Source of the DNA: Dugong dugon
Lineage: Eukaryota > Chordata > Mammalia > Sirenia > Dugongidae
Assembly (NCBI GenBank): GCA_030035585.1
Contig: CM057462.1
Span: 95,005,234 to 95,069,233 of the forward strand
Reading direction: 5' to 3'
Length of the DNA: 64,000 nt
Shown: piece by piece, positions 1 through 10,700 of the stretch
Layout: every line of letters begins with the position of its first letter
Numbering within the stretch: the stretch's first letter is position 1
Position numbers and translations under genes: made by a program
The notes under the pieces: generated by a model
Databases searched by the model: none
The model's input: the letters and a program-made list of their open reading frames with translations, nothing else
Told to the model about the DNA's origin: nothing

Positions 1-612
1 TTCAGTCTTCCTTATTCATACTCCAACTTCCGCATGCATATGAGGTGATTGAAAATACTGTGGCTTGTTGCAGGGACACCATAATCATCAAAGTGACATC
101 TTTGTTTTCCAACACTTTAAAGAGGTCTTTTGCAGCAGATTTGCCCAGTGCAATATATTATTGAATTTCTTGACTGCTACTTCCGTGGGCATTGATTGTT
201 CATCTGAGTAGAATGAATTCCTTGACAACTCCAATTCCTTCACCATTTATCATGATGGTGTTTATTGGTTCAGTTGTGAGGACTTTCGTTTTCTTTGTGT
301 TCAGGTGTAATCCATACTGAAGCCTGTAATCTCTGACCTTTCTCAGTAAATGTTTCAAGTCATCTTCACTTTTAGCAAGCAAGGTTGTGTCAGCTGCGTA
401 TTCATTATGCAGCTTCCTCCAATCCTGACACCACATTTTTCTTCGGACAGTCCAGTTTCTTGGATTATTTGCTCAGTATAAAGATTGAATAAGTGAGGAG
501 AAAGGATGCAACCCTGTACACTCCATTTCTGATTTTAAACCACTCAGTATCCCCTTGTTCTGTTTGAATGACTGCCTCTTGATCTATGTACCGGTTCCAC
601 ATGAGCACAATA
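1..612 (-). mobile_element. RTE-clade LINE fragment, reverse-transcriptase part, antisense
   Basis: Read on the minus strand this encodes the end of an RTE/BovB-type reverse transcriptase. An open stretch at 200-436 carries LLAKSEDDLKHLL and LQYGLHLNTKKTKVLTT, both typical of this clade. The active-site YADD appears as YAAD, so the copy is inactive. It is cut by the left window edge at its 3' side and 5'-truncated near 612. The same region is found, better preserved, at 42004-42549 and 43626-44726. Family assignment is from protein pattern; the exact subfamily is not determinable by eye. Confidence 0.85.
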
Positions 613-1269
613 CCTACCCCTAAGCCACCACAAATAAACATACACTCTAAAAACCTTCTGCTTACTTTACAAATGAAGCTTCAAGACAAATTCCTTACTC
701 CAGGTTTCTCCTATTAAAAAAATTTCTCGAGGTAGATGAATGCCTTGGAGATGGCTTAAGAAATAATGAGAAAGTAGTGAAGTAAAAGAGTGGTGCATGT
801 ATGTCTAAATAGGATTAATATTTCAAAAAAAAAAAAGACATGTATTTAAATCATTACCAAGTGAGGGAGACAGATCTGATCTCTTCTGCAATTATTTGGT
901 TAAAACTTTTCTTATCCCTTCTTAGAGTTACCTTTCTTCACCTCATTGTGTGGACATTTTCTTGTGATTTCTCTGAGAGAAATTCTACTACTGAAATGGT
1001 TTACCATTTTACCAATTTTAGTTAGTAGATTTAACATATCTTTAGAGGAAACAGCCAGAGAGCTCTGCAGCCTATTAAGTAGCTAAATAGTGAAGGCTTC
1101 CCTTTTATAGAGTGAACATGGTAGTTTTGAGCACGTCGGTACCTTCAAAATGTAGCCTTTCAAGTTGACCCCTCAAATGATCAGCTCACTAGGCTTGTTT
1201 GTCTTTCTGCTCTTCCAAAAAAAAAGGCACAATTCAGTTGTTGAACTGTATAGAATAACTATCTCCTGG
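613..1269. other. No gene or recognised repeat
   Basis: AT-rich sequence with a 12-base A run near 827-838. One short reading frame (840-1025) has no recognisable domain and no coding signature. I recognise no interspersed repeat here. Confidence 0.5.
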
Positions 1270-1440
1270 ATACCTTCTTTGTTCTAGGTACCCTGCTGGA
1301 CTTTAAGGACACCAAGACAAATCATATATGGCACCTGCCCTTGGAGTTTTTCAATTTGATGTGGGAGAAAGACAAATAAACAGAAAACAGGGCATAATAA
1401 ATTGCTATGATAGAGGTGGAAGCCCAGAGCAAAGACACTT
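1270..1440 (-). repeat. L2-like LINE 3' end, antisense, degraded
   Basis: The order of words (ctaggtaccctgctgga, then cctgcccttggagtt, then gggagaaagacaaataaac, then gctatgatagagg) follows the antisense 3' end of mammalian L2. It is old and diverged. Short overlapping frames on both strands here are by-products. Confidence 0.5.
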
Positions 1441-1787
1441 AATGAACATTTGTGGATCAGTGGAGCTGAAGGCGAAACCAACAAAATGTCAAACAAATAA
1501 AAAGCCCTACTTCTCTGATATCAATTGTTCATAATCCTTAGCCTTTTTCAGACAGCTCTAGCCATTTCCTTATAACAAAGTCTTTGCCACTGTACTGTAA
1601 TTTGACAATAAGCCTGCTGTGGTTTTGAAGGATGGGTCCTGCCAGACCTTGTGATCTCCTGGGGGCAGGGATTGTACCCTGCTGTGTCAGGTATGGCAGG
1701 ACCAGCCCTGGCAGGAAGAACTAGTGTGCCCAGCAGATTGAACCTCTCTGTGGTGCCTCTGTGTACCTGTCTTTACCACATCACCTA

Positions 1788-1990
1788 ATAGTTAAGAGCC
1801 CTGCAGGCTCAGGCATAACTGTGTTTGAATCAAGGCTGTGCTACAAATTGTTTGTGTCATCTTAGGCAGTGATTTTATTTCCCTAAACCTCAGTATGAGA
1901 CAGAGATGATAATATCTATTTCATGGCATTGTGGTGAGGCATCAATCAGGCAGTGTTGGTCAAAGTTTTAACACAGTGCATAGACTATAT
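1788..1990 (+). repeat. MIR SINE
   Basis: The sequence runs in MIR order: 'agttaagagccctgcaggctc', then a 'tgtgctac' segment, 'cctaaacctcagt' and 'atgataatatctatttcat'. This is the sense orientation of the tRNA-derived core-SINE MIR. It is ancient and diverged. Confidence 0.75.
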
Positions 1991-2111
1991 CAAATGCTTT
2001 ATGACAAAAATCCCTTGCTGTTGAAGACATGGGGAAACTCAGTGCAAGAGTCCTAGGGAGCCCAGGTCCAGCTAACCAGCTCATATCATTCTCTTTCTCT
2101 AGCCTCTCCAG

Positions 2112-2253
2112 TGGCTACAGTGGCTGCAACAATGAATGAGCTCAAGCATGACAACAATTGTGAGGATGGCACAGGACTGGGCAGTATTTCATTCTGTTGT
2201 ACATTGGGTTGCTATAAGTCGGAATCAACTTGACAGCACGTAACAACAACAAC
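2112..2253 (+). mobile_element. RTE 3' end, severely 5'-truncated
   Basis: About 140 bp of the RTE 3' terminus: a segment with gtggctacagtggctgc, then ggatggcacaggactgggc, then gctataagtcggaatc, ending in an (aac)n tail. It is flanked by perfect 11-bp target-site duplications agcctctccag at 2101-2111 and 2254-2264. This shows a LINE-type insertion with extreme 5' truncation. Confidence 0.9.
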
Positions 2254-2294
2254 AGCCTCTCCAGACCCCCTGTCCTTCCTTCCTCTACTTCCTG

Positions 2295-2430
2295 TTCTTT
2301 ATATATATATAATGATGCAACTCTGTCTCCTCTTTGTGCATATCAAATATACATATATATTTAAAAATGCATATACTAGATATTTTTAATATTTCATATA
2401 TAAATAATATATGTATTTAACATATATATT
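2295..2430. repeat. AT-rich low-complexity tract
   Basis: Dense TA/ATA words (tatatatata, catatatat, aaataatatatg) with no longer unit. No other signal is seen. Confidence 0.7.
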
Positions 2431-2605
2431 TGCAGCTACCTGTAAGTTTTAGTTAGCAACAAACACAATAGGAGGCTAGATAACATGGTTCTCCAGAAAG
2501 CAAGTATAAATCTAAGGTGTATCAATAAAGATGTAGTTTCCAGAACTCTGGAAACCCTCCTTTGGAACCTTATGGACCACATTTGGAACACTCAGCCTAG
2601 TTTTT

Positions 2606-2802
2606 GATGCTGTGGGTGGTTCAAATAGTTAAGCACTCAACTATTAGCCAACAGGTTGGTGGTTCTAACCCATCCAGAGGTGCCTCGGAAGACAGGCCTG
2701 GCAATCTGCTTCTGAAAGCCTTGAGGACCCTATGGAGCAGTTCTAGTCTGCACACTTGGGGTTGCCATGAGTTGGAATGAACTTGATGGCAACTAACAAC
2801 AA
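2606..2802 (+). mobile_element. AfroSINE, class with (aac)n tail
   Basis: A tRNA-derived SINE. The head has a box-A-like 'tagttaagcactcaac' and a box-B-like 'ggttctaaccc'. The body reads 'cagaggtgcctcgg' and 'atggagcagttctagtctgc', and the 3' end 'gagttggaatgaacttgatgg' runs into 'caactaacaacaa'. The tail matches the RTE 3' terminus, as expected for a SINE mobilised by RTE. Confidence 0.9.
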
Positions 2803-2859
2803 TTTGAGGACATTAGCAAACTAGAGATCATTCCAGGAAGGGTTTGCAGCATAATGAAT

Positions 2860-3060
2860 GTTTTGAAAACTATGTCATATAAGGAAAGGGTTGAAGAACA
2901 TGGGAATGTTTAGTATAGAAAACAGTAGACTCTGAGAACTGTCTTTAAATATGGAAAGGGCTTTAATGTGGAAAGGCAGTAGATTTACTTTAGAAAGGAA
3001 AGTTGGCAACGGAAGGAGGGATTTAAAGGGAAGGAGATTCTAATTTCCTGGAAGCTCAAA
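2860..3060 (+). repeat. CR1/L3-like ancient LINE 3' region
   Basis: Word order matches the conserved CR1/L3 3' region: tcatataaggaaaggg, ttgaagaacatgggaatg, tttaaatatggaaagggc, then a ggcagtagatttactttag segment. Strongly diverged; assignment is by pattern only. Confidence 0.45.
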
Positions 3061-3829
3061 GCCTGTAACACTCTAGTTCTTTAGAAACAGAACGGACAGC
3101 CTTGTGATTACCTTGTCCTATTCAGCTCTCAGGACAAGCTGTATCAATGTGGGAGTGGAAGGAGGTACTTAATGCATTACTGGTTCAGCGGAATTATCCT
3201 CAGGAACTACAGCGCTGAATGCTTGTTAGACGTTGCTTTTCTTTAGTTGGCACTGTAAGTAGAGCATAGACAAATAGCACCTGCTTTTTATGCAACATCC
3301 CTGAACATTCCAGCTTTACTGCCTGTGTCAAAAAAGGTTACGGAGATGTGATTGCTCATTGTGTGTGTCCTCAGAAGAGGGGTTTGGAACTCTTTCATTT
3401 AATGAATGAGTTTGCAAGTGTATAATGACAAACACATCCAGATGTTTTCTTGGTCATAAAATATGGTTAGTACCAATGACACCCTGCATTTAGTGAGAAA
3501 TAATCAGGTCATGCTTTTTTTCACTGAGTAATTATTTGATATTCATTCACACGGTGTTGGTTAATCCAACCATTTATTTAAGAAACGCTTACTTAGCATA
3601 CTTTGACAAAGGAGAACAAATTCCCCACTCTTTGAGAACCTAAGTCCTGTGAGCTGTACTTTTTTTTTTTTAAATAAGACTTTCAGGCTTCATTTTCTCA
3701 GGTTTGCTTGCAGCTTGTGGGGTTGGGTGAGGTTGTCAGTGCCTTATTACCATGACTTTAGAGATTTAGCAATAGCCTCTTAAGTATGAGAATAGAAAAA
3801 ATCTTGCACTCATAATAAAAGCCAGTAAG
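3061..3829. other. No gene or recognised repeat
   Basis: Mixed unique-looking sequence with a T run near 3661-3671. No open frame of interest and no repeat family is recognised. Confidence 0.45.
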
Positions 3830-4030
3830 CCAGTTGCCACTGAGTTGATTCTCACTCACGATGACCCCAAGTGCACCAGAGTAGAACTGTGCTCCACAGG
3901 GTTTTCAATGGCTGAGTTTTTGGAAGTAGATCACCAGGCTTTTCTTCTGAGGTGCCTCCAGGCGGAATCAAATCTCCAACCTTTCGGTTAGCAGCTGAAC
4001 GTGTTAACCATTTGCACCACCCAGGGTCTC
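3830..4030 (-). mobile_element. AfroSINE, antisense
   Basis: It begins with the antisense 3' end 'gttgccactgagttgattc', continues with 'cacagggttttcaatggctg' and 'tagatcaccaggct', and ends with the antisense tRNA-like head 'tttcggttagcagctgaac' and 'caccacccagggtctcc'. A 168-codon minus-strand frame over 3852-4358 is an artefact of this SINE. Confidence 0.9.
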
Positions 4031-4365
4031 CCCATCCATAACAGTGACCAAAATTATGATCCTGCACATAAAGGTATGTAAAGGAAGGGATATAGAAGGA
4101 GATTACTGCATGCCCCAGGCCAGTAGCCCATATCATTGCCCTCCTACAAGCAGTTGTACAGCTGCAGCCCTGGCCCTGCTGCTTTGAAGTTGTTCTCTGC
4201 CACCATACAATGGGATGTGTGCATCCAAGCCTTCTGAACCAGTTAAGCCCAGATCTAGCTGATGTTTGACACGCAGAAATCTGCTTCAAGATTTTCAGGA
4301 GAAACTGGCAATGTGGATTTTTATGTGATCTTCTAATTTTTAAATGTTGGCAACTCATTCACATT

Positions 4366-4366
<1 letters not shown>

Positions 4367-4416
<50 letters not shown>
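4367..4416. repeat. (CA)n microsatellite
   Basis: An almost uninterrupted CA dinucleotide run of about 24 units, likely length-polymorphic. Confidence 0.97.
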
Positions 4417-4419
<3 letters not shown>

Positions 4420-4544
4420 GTATGGTCAAAGCAAAACAAGTCTGGGAGTTGGATTTGGCTCACAGGTGGTCAATTCACTGCTTCTGCTCTCTCTTGCTAT
4501 CTGACTATACTTCTACTCAAACGATTACAGCGACAATAAAATCA

Positions 4545-4680
4545 GGAACAGCGAATGCATTTGTGGCAAACGCGGTATTCCAGGTACTAGCCTAAGCGTT
4601 TGACGTATGTCAACTTAATTTAATCCTCATGGCAATTCAATGAGAAGGGTGCAATTCCATTATCATCATTCCCCACAGCA
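4545..4680 (-). repeat. MIR SINE, antisense
   Basis: Matches the antisense MIR core: 'ttccaggtactagcctaagc', then 'taatttaatcctcatggcaa', then 'tccattatcatcattcccca'. Confidence 0.65.
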
Positions 4681-4699
4681 CACTTCTCAGAGTACTTCA

Positions 4700-4840
4700 G
4701 TTATGTATGAACTTGACTTCCTTTATATTTTGTTAGCTCCTTGTGGGCAGGGGCCATGTTTTATTTCATTTGTGATCCCAGGACTGAGTGCAATACCAAT
4801 GTGTAGATATTCTCAAAATTTTGGTTAAGGAAATGAATGA
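4700..4840 (+). repeat. L2 LINE 3' end
   Basis: Reads 'ttagctccttgtgggcaggg', 'tttgtgatcccaggactgag', then 'aaggaaatgaatgaat'. This is the sense 3' terminus of L2. Confidence 0.7.
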
Positions 4841-4892
4841 ATTATATCTGTCCCTGACTATAATTCTAGTCTGTCTTGCAATAGTAAGAATG

Positions 4893-5425
4893 ATCACTGA
4901 TATTTAAAAGTTTGCTATGTGCTGGGCATAGTGCCAGGCACTAAACATAGCTATTAGTTTATTATTAAAGCCATGTTGCGTAGAGGCTAGGTATTGGTCT
5001 CTAGAATCAGACTTAACTGGATTTAAGTCCTGCCTCTGCCAGTTATGGTTTATGTCATCTTGGTCAAATAACATACTTCTCTGTACCTCATTTGTAAATA
5101 CAAAATGGTGATGATGTTGTGAGAATAGTCTTATCTAACATGAACTGAGGCTTACTATGTGCTCTGCACTGTTGTAAACACTTTGTAGGAATTGTCTCTT
5201 TTAGTGGTAGCTAGCTTGTGGATTTTATGAAGATTAAATTAGTTGATTCATGTAATTCTTACTCGGCACACAGTAGGCACTCAGCACATTTGGCTATGAT
5301 TATTATCCTCATTTTACCGAAGAGGAAAATGAGTAGTAGAGGGATCAAGTAATCAGAACTACTGTTTGCCTGGCTTAAATTTTCTTCTCTTAACCACCAT
5401 GCTGTACTGTCCATCTCCCCGAATT
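4893..5425. repeat. Cluster of MIR fragments in both orientations
   Basis: Antisense MIR words occur at 4893-4965 (ctatgtgctgggcatagtgc). A sense MIR lies at 4966-5135 (agtcctgcctctgccagtta, ctgtacctcatttgtaa). At 5140-5200 and 5300-5425 antisense pieces recur (cttactatgtgctctgcact, tcctcattttaccgaagagg), with a sense 3' end between them. At least three separate, ancient insertions are likely. Confidence 0.65.
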
Positions 5426-5429
5426 TTCC

Positions 5430-5715
5430 TTCCCCTTCTCTCCACTTACTCAGCATCTACTTAGTCCTTAAAATCTAGGTAAAATGTAACTTCTCTGTAG
5501 TATTTCTGAGCACTCCAGCTTTTGGTAATCTCTCCCTTCTCTGACCTTCTCTGGTTTTTATTTGGCAATTCATTTTGTACAAAACTGTGACATTTTTCCC
5601 CCTATCATTATCTTAACTAGTATTTTAAGTCTTGCATAGATTTTATGCCATGTCTTATCTTACTTTTTTGCACCACAGCCTTGCACAAAGCCTAGCATAA
5701 AAAGCACGTAATACA
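5430..5715 (+). repeat. L2 LINE 3' region
   Basis: Follows the sense L2 3' UTR: a segment with taaaatgtaacttctctg, then 'gagcactccagctttt', 'tcattatcttaactag', and ends 'cacagccttgcacaaagcct' with 'gcacgtaatacatg'. Diverged but collinear. Confidence 0.65.
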
Positions 5716-5914
5716 TGAGGGATGCTAGCAGGTGGGTGGAAATACTTTATAACTTTGATCAAAGAACACTCCTGGTCTCTTTACGTGAGTCACTGCTTTG
5801 GAGGGGCAGTGAGGGAAAGAATGAAATTCAAGCTAATCGTCTACCATCCACATATCAATTCCTTTATTTGTTCAACAAATGTTTATAGTTTCAGGGCCTC
5901 TACTAGGTATTTCT

Positions 5915-6110
5915 GCATCCGTCTGTCAGTTTGTTGTACTGTCATTCCTTGTGTGTTTTTAGGATGCTAGAAGCTATGCTACCAGTATTTTAAATACTAG
6001 CAGAATCACCAATGGAGGACAAGTTTCATCAGAGATTCCAGGCTAATTCACACTGGAAAGAAAGGCCGGGTAATCTACTTCTGAAAATTAGTCAGTGAAA
6101 ACCTGTGGAT
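5915..6110 (+). mobile_element. RTE-derived non-autonomous element, 5' part
   Basis: Reads 'gcatccgtctgtcagtttg', 'gctagaagctatgctaccag', 'caccaatggaggacaagttt' and 'gtaatctacttctgaaaatt', the words found upstream of the reverse-transcriptase ORF of BovB/RTE elements. It stops at about 6110 and resumes at 17946, because an L1 was inserted. The joined halves skip the whole RTE ORF, so this is an internally deleted, non-autonomous copy rather than an RTE LINE. Confidence 0.75.
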
Positions 6111-8064
6111 CTAGAAAAATCAATCAGTGTAATTCACCATATAAATAAAACAAAGGAAGAGAATCACATGATCATCTCAATTGATGCAGAAAAGGCATTT
6201 GATAAAAGCCAACACCCTTTCTTGATAAAAATTCTCAGGAAAGTAGGAATACAAGGGAAATCTCTCAACACAATTAAGGGCATATGTACAAAACCAACAG
6301 CCAACATTATTCTCAATGGAGAGAAACTGAAAGCATTCCTCTTGAGAACAGGAGCCAGACGAGGCCCTTTATCACCACTCTTATTCAATATTGTACTGGA
6401 AGTCCTAGCAAGAGCAGTAAGGCAAGAAAGGGAAATAAAAGGCATCCAAATTGGAAAGGAGCCAGTAAAACTATCTCTATTCACAGATGACATGATCCTA
6501 TAAGTAGAAAATCCCAGAGTCCATAAAAAAGCTACTGGGTTTAACAGAGGAATTCAGTAAAGTGGCAGGGTACAAGATCAACACACAGAAAAACAGCTGA
6601 GTTCCTTTACACAAACAAGGAGAACTCCGAAAGGGAAATCAAGAAAACAACACCATTTACAATAGCCCCCAAAATGATAAAATACCTAGGAATAAACCTA
6701 ACCGGAGATGTATAAGACCTATACAAAGAAAACCGTAAAACACTACTGCAAGAAACTAAAAGAGAAATGCATAAATGAAAGAATATTCCATGCTCATGAA
6801 CTGCAAGACTTAAAATTGTGAAATGTCAATACTGTCCAAAGCAATCTATAGATACAATGCAATCCCAATCCCAATTCCAATGACATTCTTTACTGAAATG
6901 GAAAAACTAATCACCAACTTTATTATAAGAGGGCCTGAATAGCCAAAGCAATATTGAAGAACAAAGTAGGAGTCCTCACACTTCCTGACCTCAAAACATA
7001 CTTGTTATGGATTGAACTGTGTCCCCAAAAAATATGTGTTGTAAATCCTAACCCCTACACCTGCGGTTATAATCCCATTTGGGAATGGGTTTTCTTTGTT
7101 GTGTTATCGAGACACTGTTAGTGTAGGGTGTATCTTAGGTCAATCTATTTTAAGATATAAAAGAAATTTAACAAGGAATCTAGAAGCAGAGATGAGGGAA
7201 TAGTGACGCCAAGCCACATGAAGATTGCCCAGGAGCAGAAGCTCAAAAGAGGCAACGACCTTCCTCCAGAGTGGACAGAGAGAGAAAGCCTTCCTCTAGA
7301 GCCAGCACCCTGAATTTGGACTTCTAGCCTCCTAAAGTGTGAGAAAATAAATTTTTGTTTGTTAAAGCCACCCAATTTCTGATATTTCTGTTATAGGAAC
7401 CCTAGTTAACAAATACAATACTATACAGCTACAGTAATCAGCACAGCCTAGTACTGGTTCAATGATAAACACATAGACTGGTGCAATAGAATTGAGAACC
7501 CAGAAATAAATCCATCCATCTATGGGCAGGTGATTTCTGACAAGATGTCAACATGCATTCAATGGGAGAAGAAACAGTCTTTTTAACAAATGGTGCTGAC
7601 AAAACTGGATATCCATTTATAGAAAAAAGAAACAGGATCCATACCTCACACCATACACAAAAACTTAACTCAAAATGGATCAAAGACCTGAATGTTAAAG
7701 TTAAAATTATCAAGTGCCTGGAAGATAGCATAAGGACTATGGGACCTAATTTTTTTCAAAAATAGACTATCAAATACAACTACAAATGCACAAACAACAG
7801 AAGACAAATTAGTTAACTGGGACCTTCTAAAAATTAAATATTTCTGCTCACCAAAAGACTTTATCAAAAGAGTAAAAACATAACCTATCAATCAACTGGG
7901 AAAAAATCTGATAAGGGTCTAATCTCTTAAAATATATGGAAAACGTCAATATCTCAACAACAAAAAGACAAACAATCCAATTAAATAATGGGCAAAGGAC
8001 ATGAACAGACATTTCACCAAAGAAGACATTCAAGCGGCCAACAAACACATTAAAAGATGCTTGC
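6111..8064 (+). mobile_element. Old L1, 5'-truncated, upstream segment (ORF2 RT region)
   Basis: The element begins inside ORF2. An open stretch at 6105-6503 encodes an L1 reverse transcriptase with [24 protein letters not shown] and SLFTDDMIL. The FADD motif reads FTDD, so the enzyme is dead. The rest of ORF2 continues in broken frames to the C-terminal region near 8050. It is interrupted by a solo LTR at 7003-7417 and by a full-length L1 at 8065-16157, and resumes at 16171. It lies inside the RTE-derived element. Confidence 0.93.
7003..7417 (+). mobile_element. Solo LTR (endogenous retrovirus, MaLR/ERVL-like)
   Basis: A 415-bp unit beginning TGTTATGGATTGAACTGTG and ending TTAACAAATACA, flanked by perfect 5-bp duplications 'atact' at 6998-7002 and 7418-7422. 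The flanks join to give continuous L1 ORF2 sequence. Inside are a polyadenylation-type signal (aaaataaattt near 7345) and a 3' part shared with the LTRs at 35622-36143 and 56250-56661. No internal retroviral region is present, so this is a solo LTR left by recombination. The exact family is uncertain. Confidence 0.88.
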
Positions 8065-8077
8065 AAGGACTTCCGGC

Positions 8078-8087
8078 AAAATGGCGC
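8078..8087 (+). promoter_or_regulatory. YY1-like site at L1 5' end
   Basis: The sequence aaaatggcgc contains the YY1 core AAnATGGC, 13 bases into the element. In human L1 a YY1 site at a similar position directs correct transcription start. The function here is inferred. Confidence 0.55.
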
Positions 8088-8296
8088 TCTAGGCAGAAGC
8101 ATCACGCCATCCCTCCACAGCAAAGATCCAAAAAACTAAGCCGAACAGAGAAAACAACAATCCTGAAACTCTAAAACATCAAATGAAGAGATAAAGAACT
8201 CAGCCAAGCACCAAACTGAGTGAGAAAACTGACAGAGAACGGAGAGAGAGGAGAAATTCATGCAGAGGTCCCCTAAGAGCTAACGCGGTGCGGATC

Positions 8297-8307
8297 CGCC
8301 ATCTTGG
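8297..8307 (-). promoter_or_regulatory. YY1-like site in L1 5' UTR
   Basis: The sequence cgccatcttgg is the reverse complement of the strong YY1 consensus (CCAAGATGGCG). It lies about 230 bp into the 5' UTR, opposite in orientation to the site at 8078. Confidence 0.5.
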
Positions 8308-9713
8308 ACTCCTGTCAGACACCAGCAAATGGGTACAAGAAAGCAGCTTCACAGAGGTTCCAGCAAGAGACAAAACAACTGGTAATTTGCGATATACACT
8401 TTCCCACTCTCCACCCTTCTTCACCCCCACTCGGCCTCCTCTGCTTCCTGTGGCTACAATCGCCTGTCTGGGAAAAACCGGCTGCTTGGATTCCACCCAC
8501 CCAAACCAGCTGGCTCTCTCAATGCCATTTATTGGCTGCTGGTGTTGCTTTTTTCTGCTTCTTTTGATTTCTTCCTTACCTCTCACCACCTCCCCCTCTT
8601 TTCGCTCAAATCCCTTGCTCTGTGTGCCATCTTTGCTTCTTCCTGAGGGGCTGCAGAGCTCTGTTCGAGTGTGGAGCTGCTTCCAGGTCTGGGCTGCTGT
8701 GCTGGTGGTGTCCCAGGGCTTTTGTTCGTTTGTTTGTTTTGAATTGTTTGTTTGTTTTCTTTTCCTTTTCTTGAGTTGGGAGCCCGTTCTGGGCATGTGG
8801 TGCTGTGTGGCTTGGAAAATACCCCCTTGGCTTGCACAGATGTGCAGAGGGATCCCTGAGGGCATTTCTTTTTTCACTGGTTTTTTCTTTCTTTTTTTCT
8901 GTTTTTTTGGGACTTTTCCTGTTCTTTTTTTTTTTTTTTAAATTTGTTTTGTTTTCTTTTCCCTCTTTTTCCCTTTTCGTCTTTCTTTGTTACTCAGTTT
9001 CTCGTCTCTCTATATCTTCCTTCTCTTTCTGTTCTATGAATACCTGGCATTGTATACCTGTACGCCTTCTAGCCAGGCTGTACTGCAACACCTGAGAGCA
9101 ACTTCCCCAGACCTCATAACCGCACCGGTGGGATTCCTGGGAACTTTGATGTTCTTTAAACTTTCTGATTTTTATTTATTCATTCTTTTCTTTTTTTTTC
9201 TTCCTCTTCCCCTTTTTGTTTTTCTCCATTTCATAGTCTCTCATCTCGCCACTCCCATGGCAAGCTCCCCTAGCATTCTGTTTTGTTTGTTTGTATGTTT
9301 TTGGCTCTTGTTCCTCTCTCCTCTCCCCCATATCCATCTTAGCTCCACACATAACAATCTCCCTGCTACATCCTGCCTACCAGCACCATGCACTAAACAT
9401 CACACCACCAAGCAGCACAAGCATGGCCTACTGGAACCTGCCTTGCACTGATTACCGACCTGCCCTGGTGGCTGTGGTGGGTGCCACAAACCACCCATCC
9501 CAGTAACTCCTCTTCAGCTATACCTGCCATGCTGTACCATATCTGAGTGACTGACCCTGCCAATTGGAGAAGGAGGCAAAAAGTATTGTGCCCACAGACG
9601 AGCAAACAACAAAGAACACACAGCCCGCCTGCTCAGAAATAGCCAAATTTAAAAAAAAAAAGGGGATGAAACAAACAAATCTACAATCAGTAAACGAGGA
9701 AAATAACTACTGA

Positions 9714-10700
9714 ATGCCCCAAAGACAGCAGACATTATCAAAACATTTACAAAAACAGGACAGGATAGTTACAGTAGGCATCCAAAATAAAACACCGGAT
9801 GACTTTCCAGTGGAAGAAAAGGCATTAGAAATACCTGATAGGGAAGTCAAATCTCTAATACTCAGAATTCTCCAAGAGCTGAAGCAAAAAGCAGACAAAA
9901 ATGAGGAAAAAATAGATAAATTCATGCAAAATACAGACAAAAAATTGGAAGAATTCAGGAAAATAATGCAGGAACAAAATGCCAAAATAAATTCACAACT
10001 AGAAATTATACAAAGACAACAATTAGAAATCCAAAAGATAAACAACAAGATTTCAGAAATGGACGGCATCATAGAAGGGCTGAGAAGCAGATTTGAAATG
10101 GTGGAAGACAGGATCAGTGGAATTGAAGACAAACACTTCGATACAACTCTGTTTGAGGAAAACTCAGAAAAAAGAACAAAGAAGGATGAAGAGACCCTGA
10201 GAGTTATGTGGAATACAATCGAAAGCAAAAATTTCGAGGGATTGGAGTTCCAGAACAGGGGGAGAAAACAGAAAACACAGAGATGATCATTGTGGAACTG
10301 CCGACAGAAAACATCCCCAATATCATGAAAGATGAAAAGCTGGCCATTTAAGAAGCTCAACAAACCCCGTATAGGAGAGACCCCAAAAGAAAATCACCAA
10401 GGCATATCATAATCACACTTGCCAAAACAAAAGACAAACAAAGAATCCTGAGAGCAGCTCATGAAAAACAAGAAGTCACATACAGAGGAGAAACAATAAG
10501 ACTGAGCTCAGATTATTCAGCAGAAACCATGCAGGGAAGAAAGCAATGGGATGACATATATAAAATATTGAAAGAAAAAAAATTGCCAGTGAAGAATAAT
10601 ATATCCTGCAAAACTCTTGTTCAAATATGATGGTGAAATTAGGTCATTTCCAGATAAACAGAAATTAAGGGACTATGTAAGAATGAAACCAAACTTACAT
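9714..10700 (+). pseudogene. L1 ORF1 (RNA-binding chaperone), frameshifted
   Basis: The ATG at 9714 opens 190 codons to a stop at 10284-10286. The first part is polar and Lys/Glu/Gln-rich with heptad-like spacing (residues about 45-140), as expected for the coiled coil that trimerises L1 ORF1p. The motif SRFEMVEDRISGIED begins near residue 125. The frame is lost at about 10236-10265; the rest of the RRM and C-terminal domain continues in another frame (IIVELPTENIPNIMKDEK, then GRKQWDDIYKILKEK) with an in-frame TAA near 10349. ORF1p coats L1 RNA in the cytoplasm; this copy cannot make it. Confidence 0.9.

Larger units (their letters stand above)
8065..9713 (+). promoter_or_regulatory. L1 5' UTR with internal promoter
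   Basis: About 1.65 kb ahead of ORF1. It begins 'aaggacttccggcaaaatgg'. A GC-richer first 800 bp is followed by a pyrimidine/T-rich half (8870-9310). L1 5' UTRs carry an internal RNA polymerase II promoter in the first hundred bases; that this one does so is inferred from position and from YY1-type sites. Long open frames on both strands (8200-8877 minus, 8288-8941 plus) have no recognisable domain. Confidence 0.75.

Noticed and set aside
3852-4358. 168-codon minus-strand frame
   Set aside because: It is made by an antisense AfroSINE and flanking sequence running into a (CA)n tract; no domain is present.
6105-6503. Intact reverse-transcriptase gene
   Set aside because: It is a fragment of an old L1 ORF2 with the active-site FADD changed to FTDD and stops beyond.
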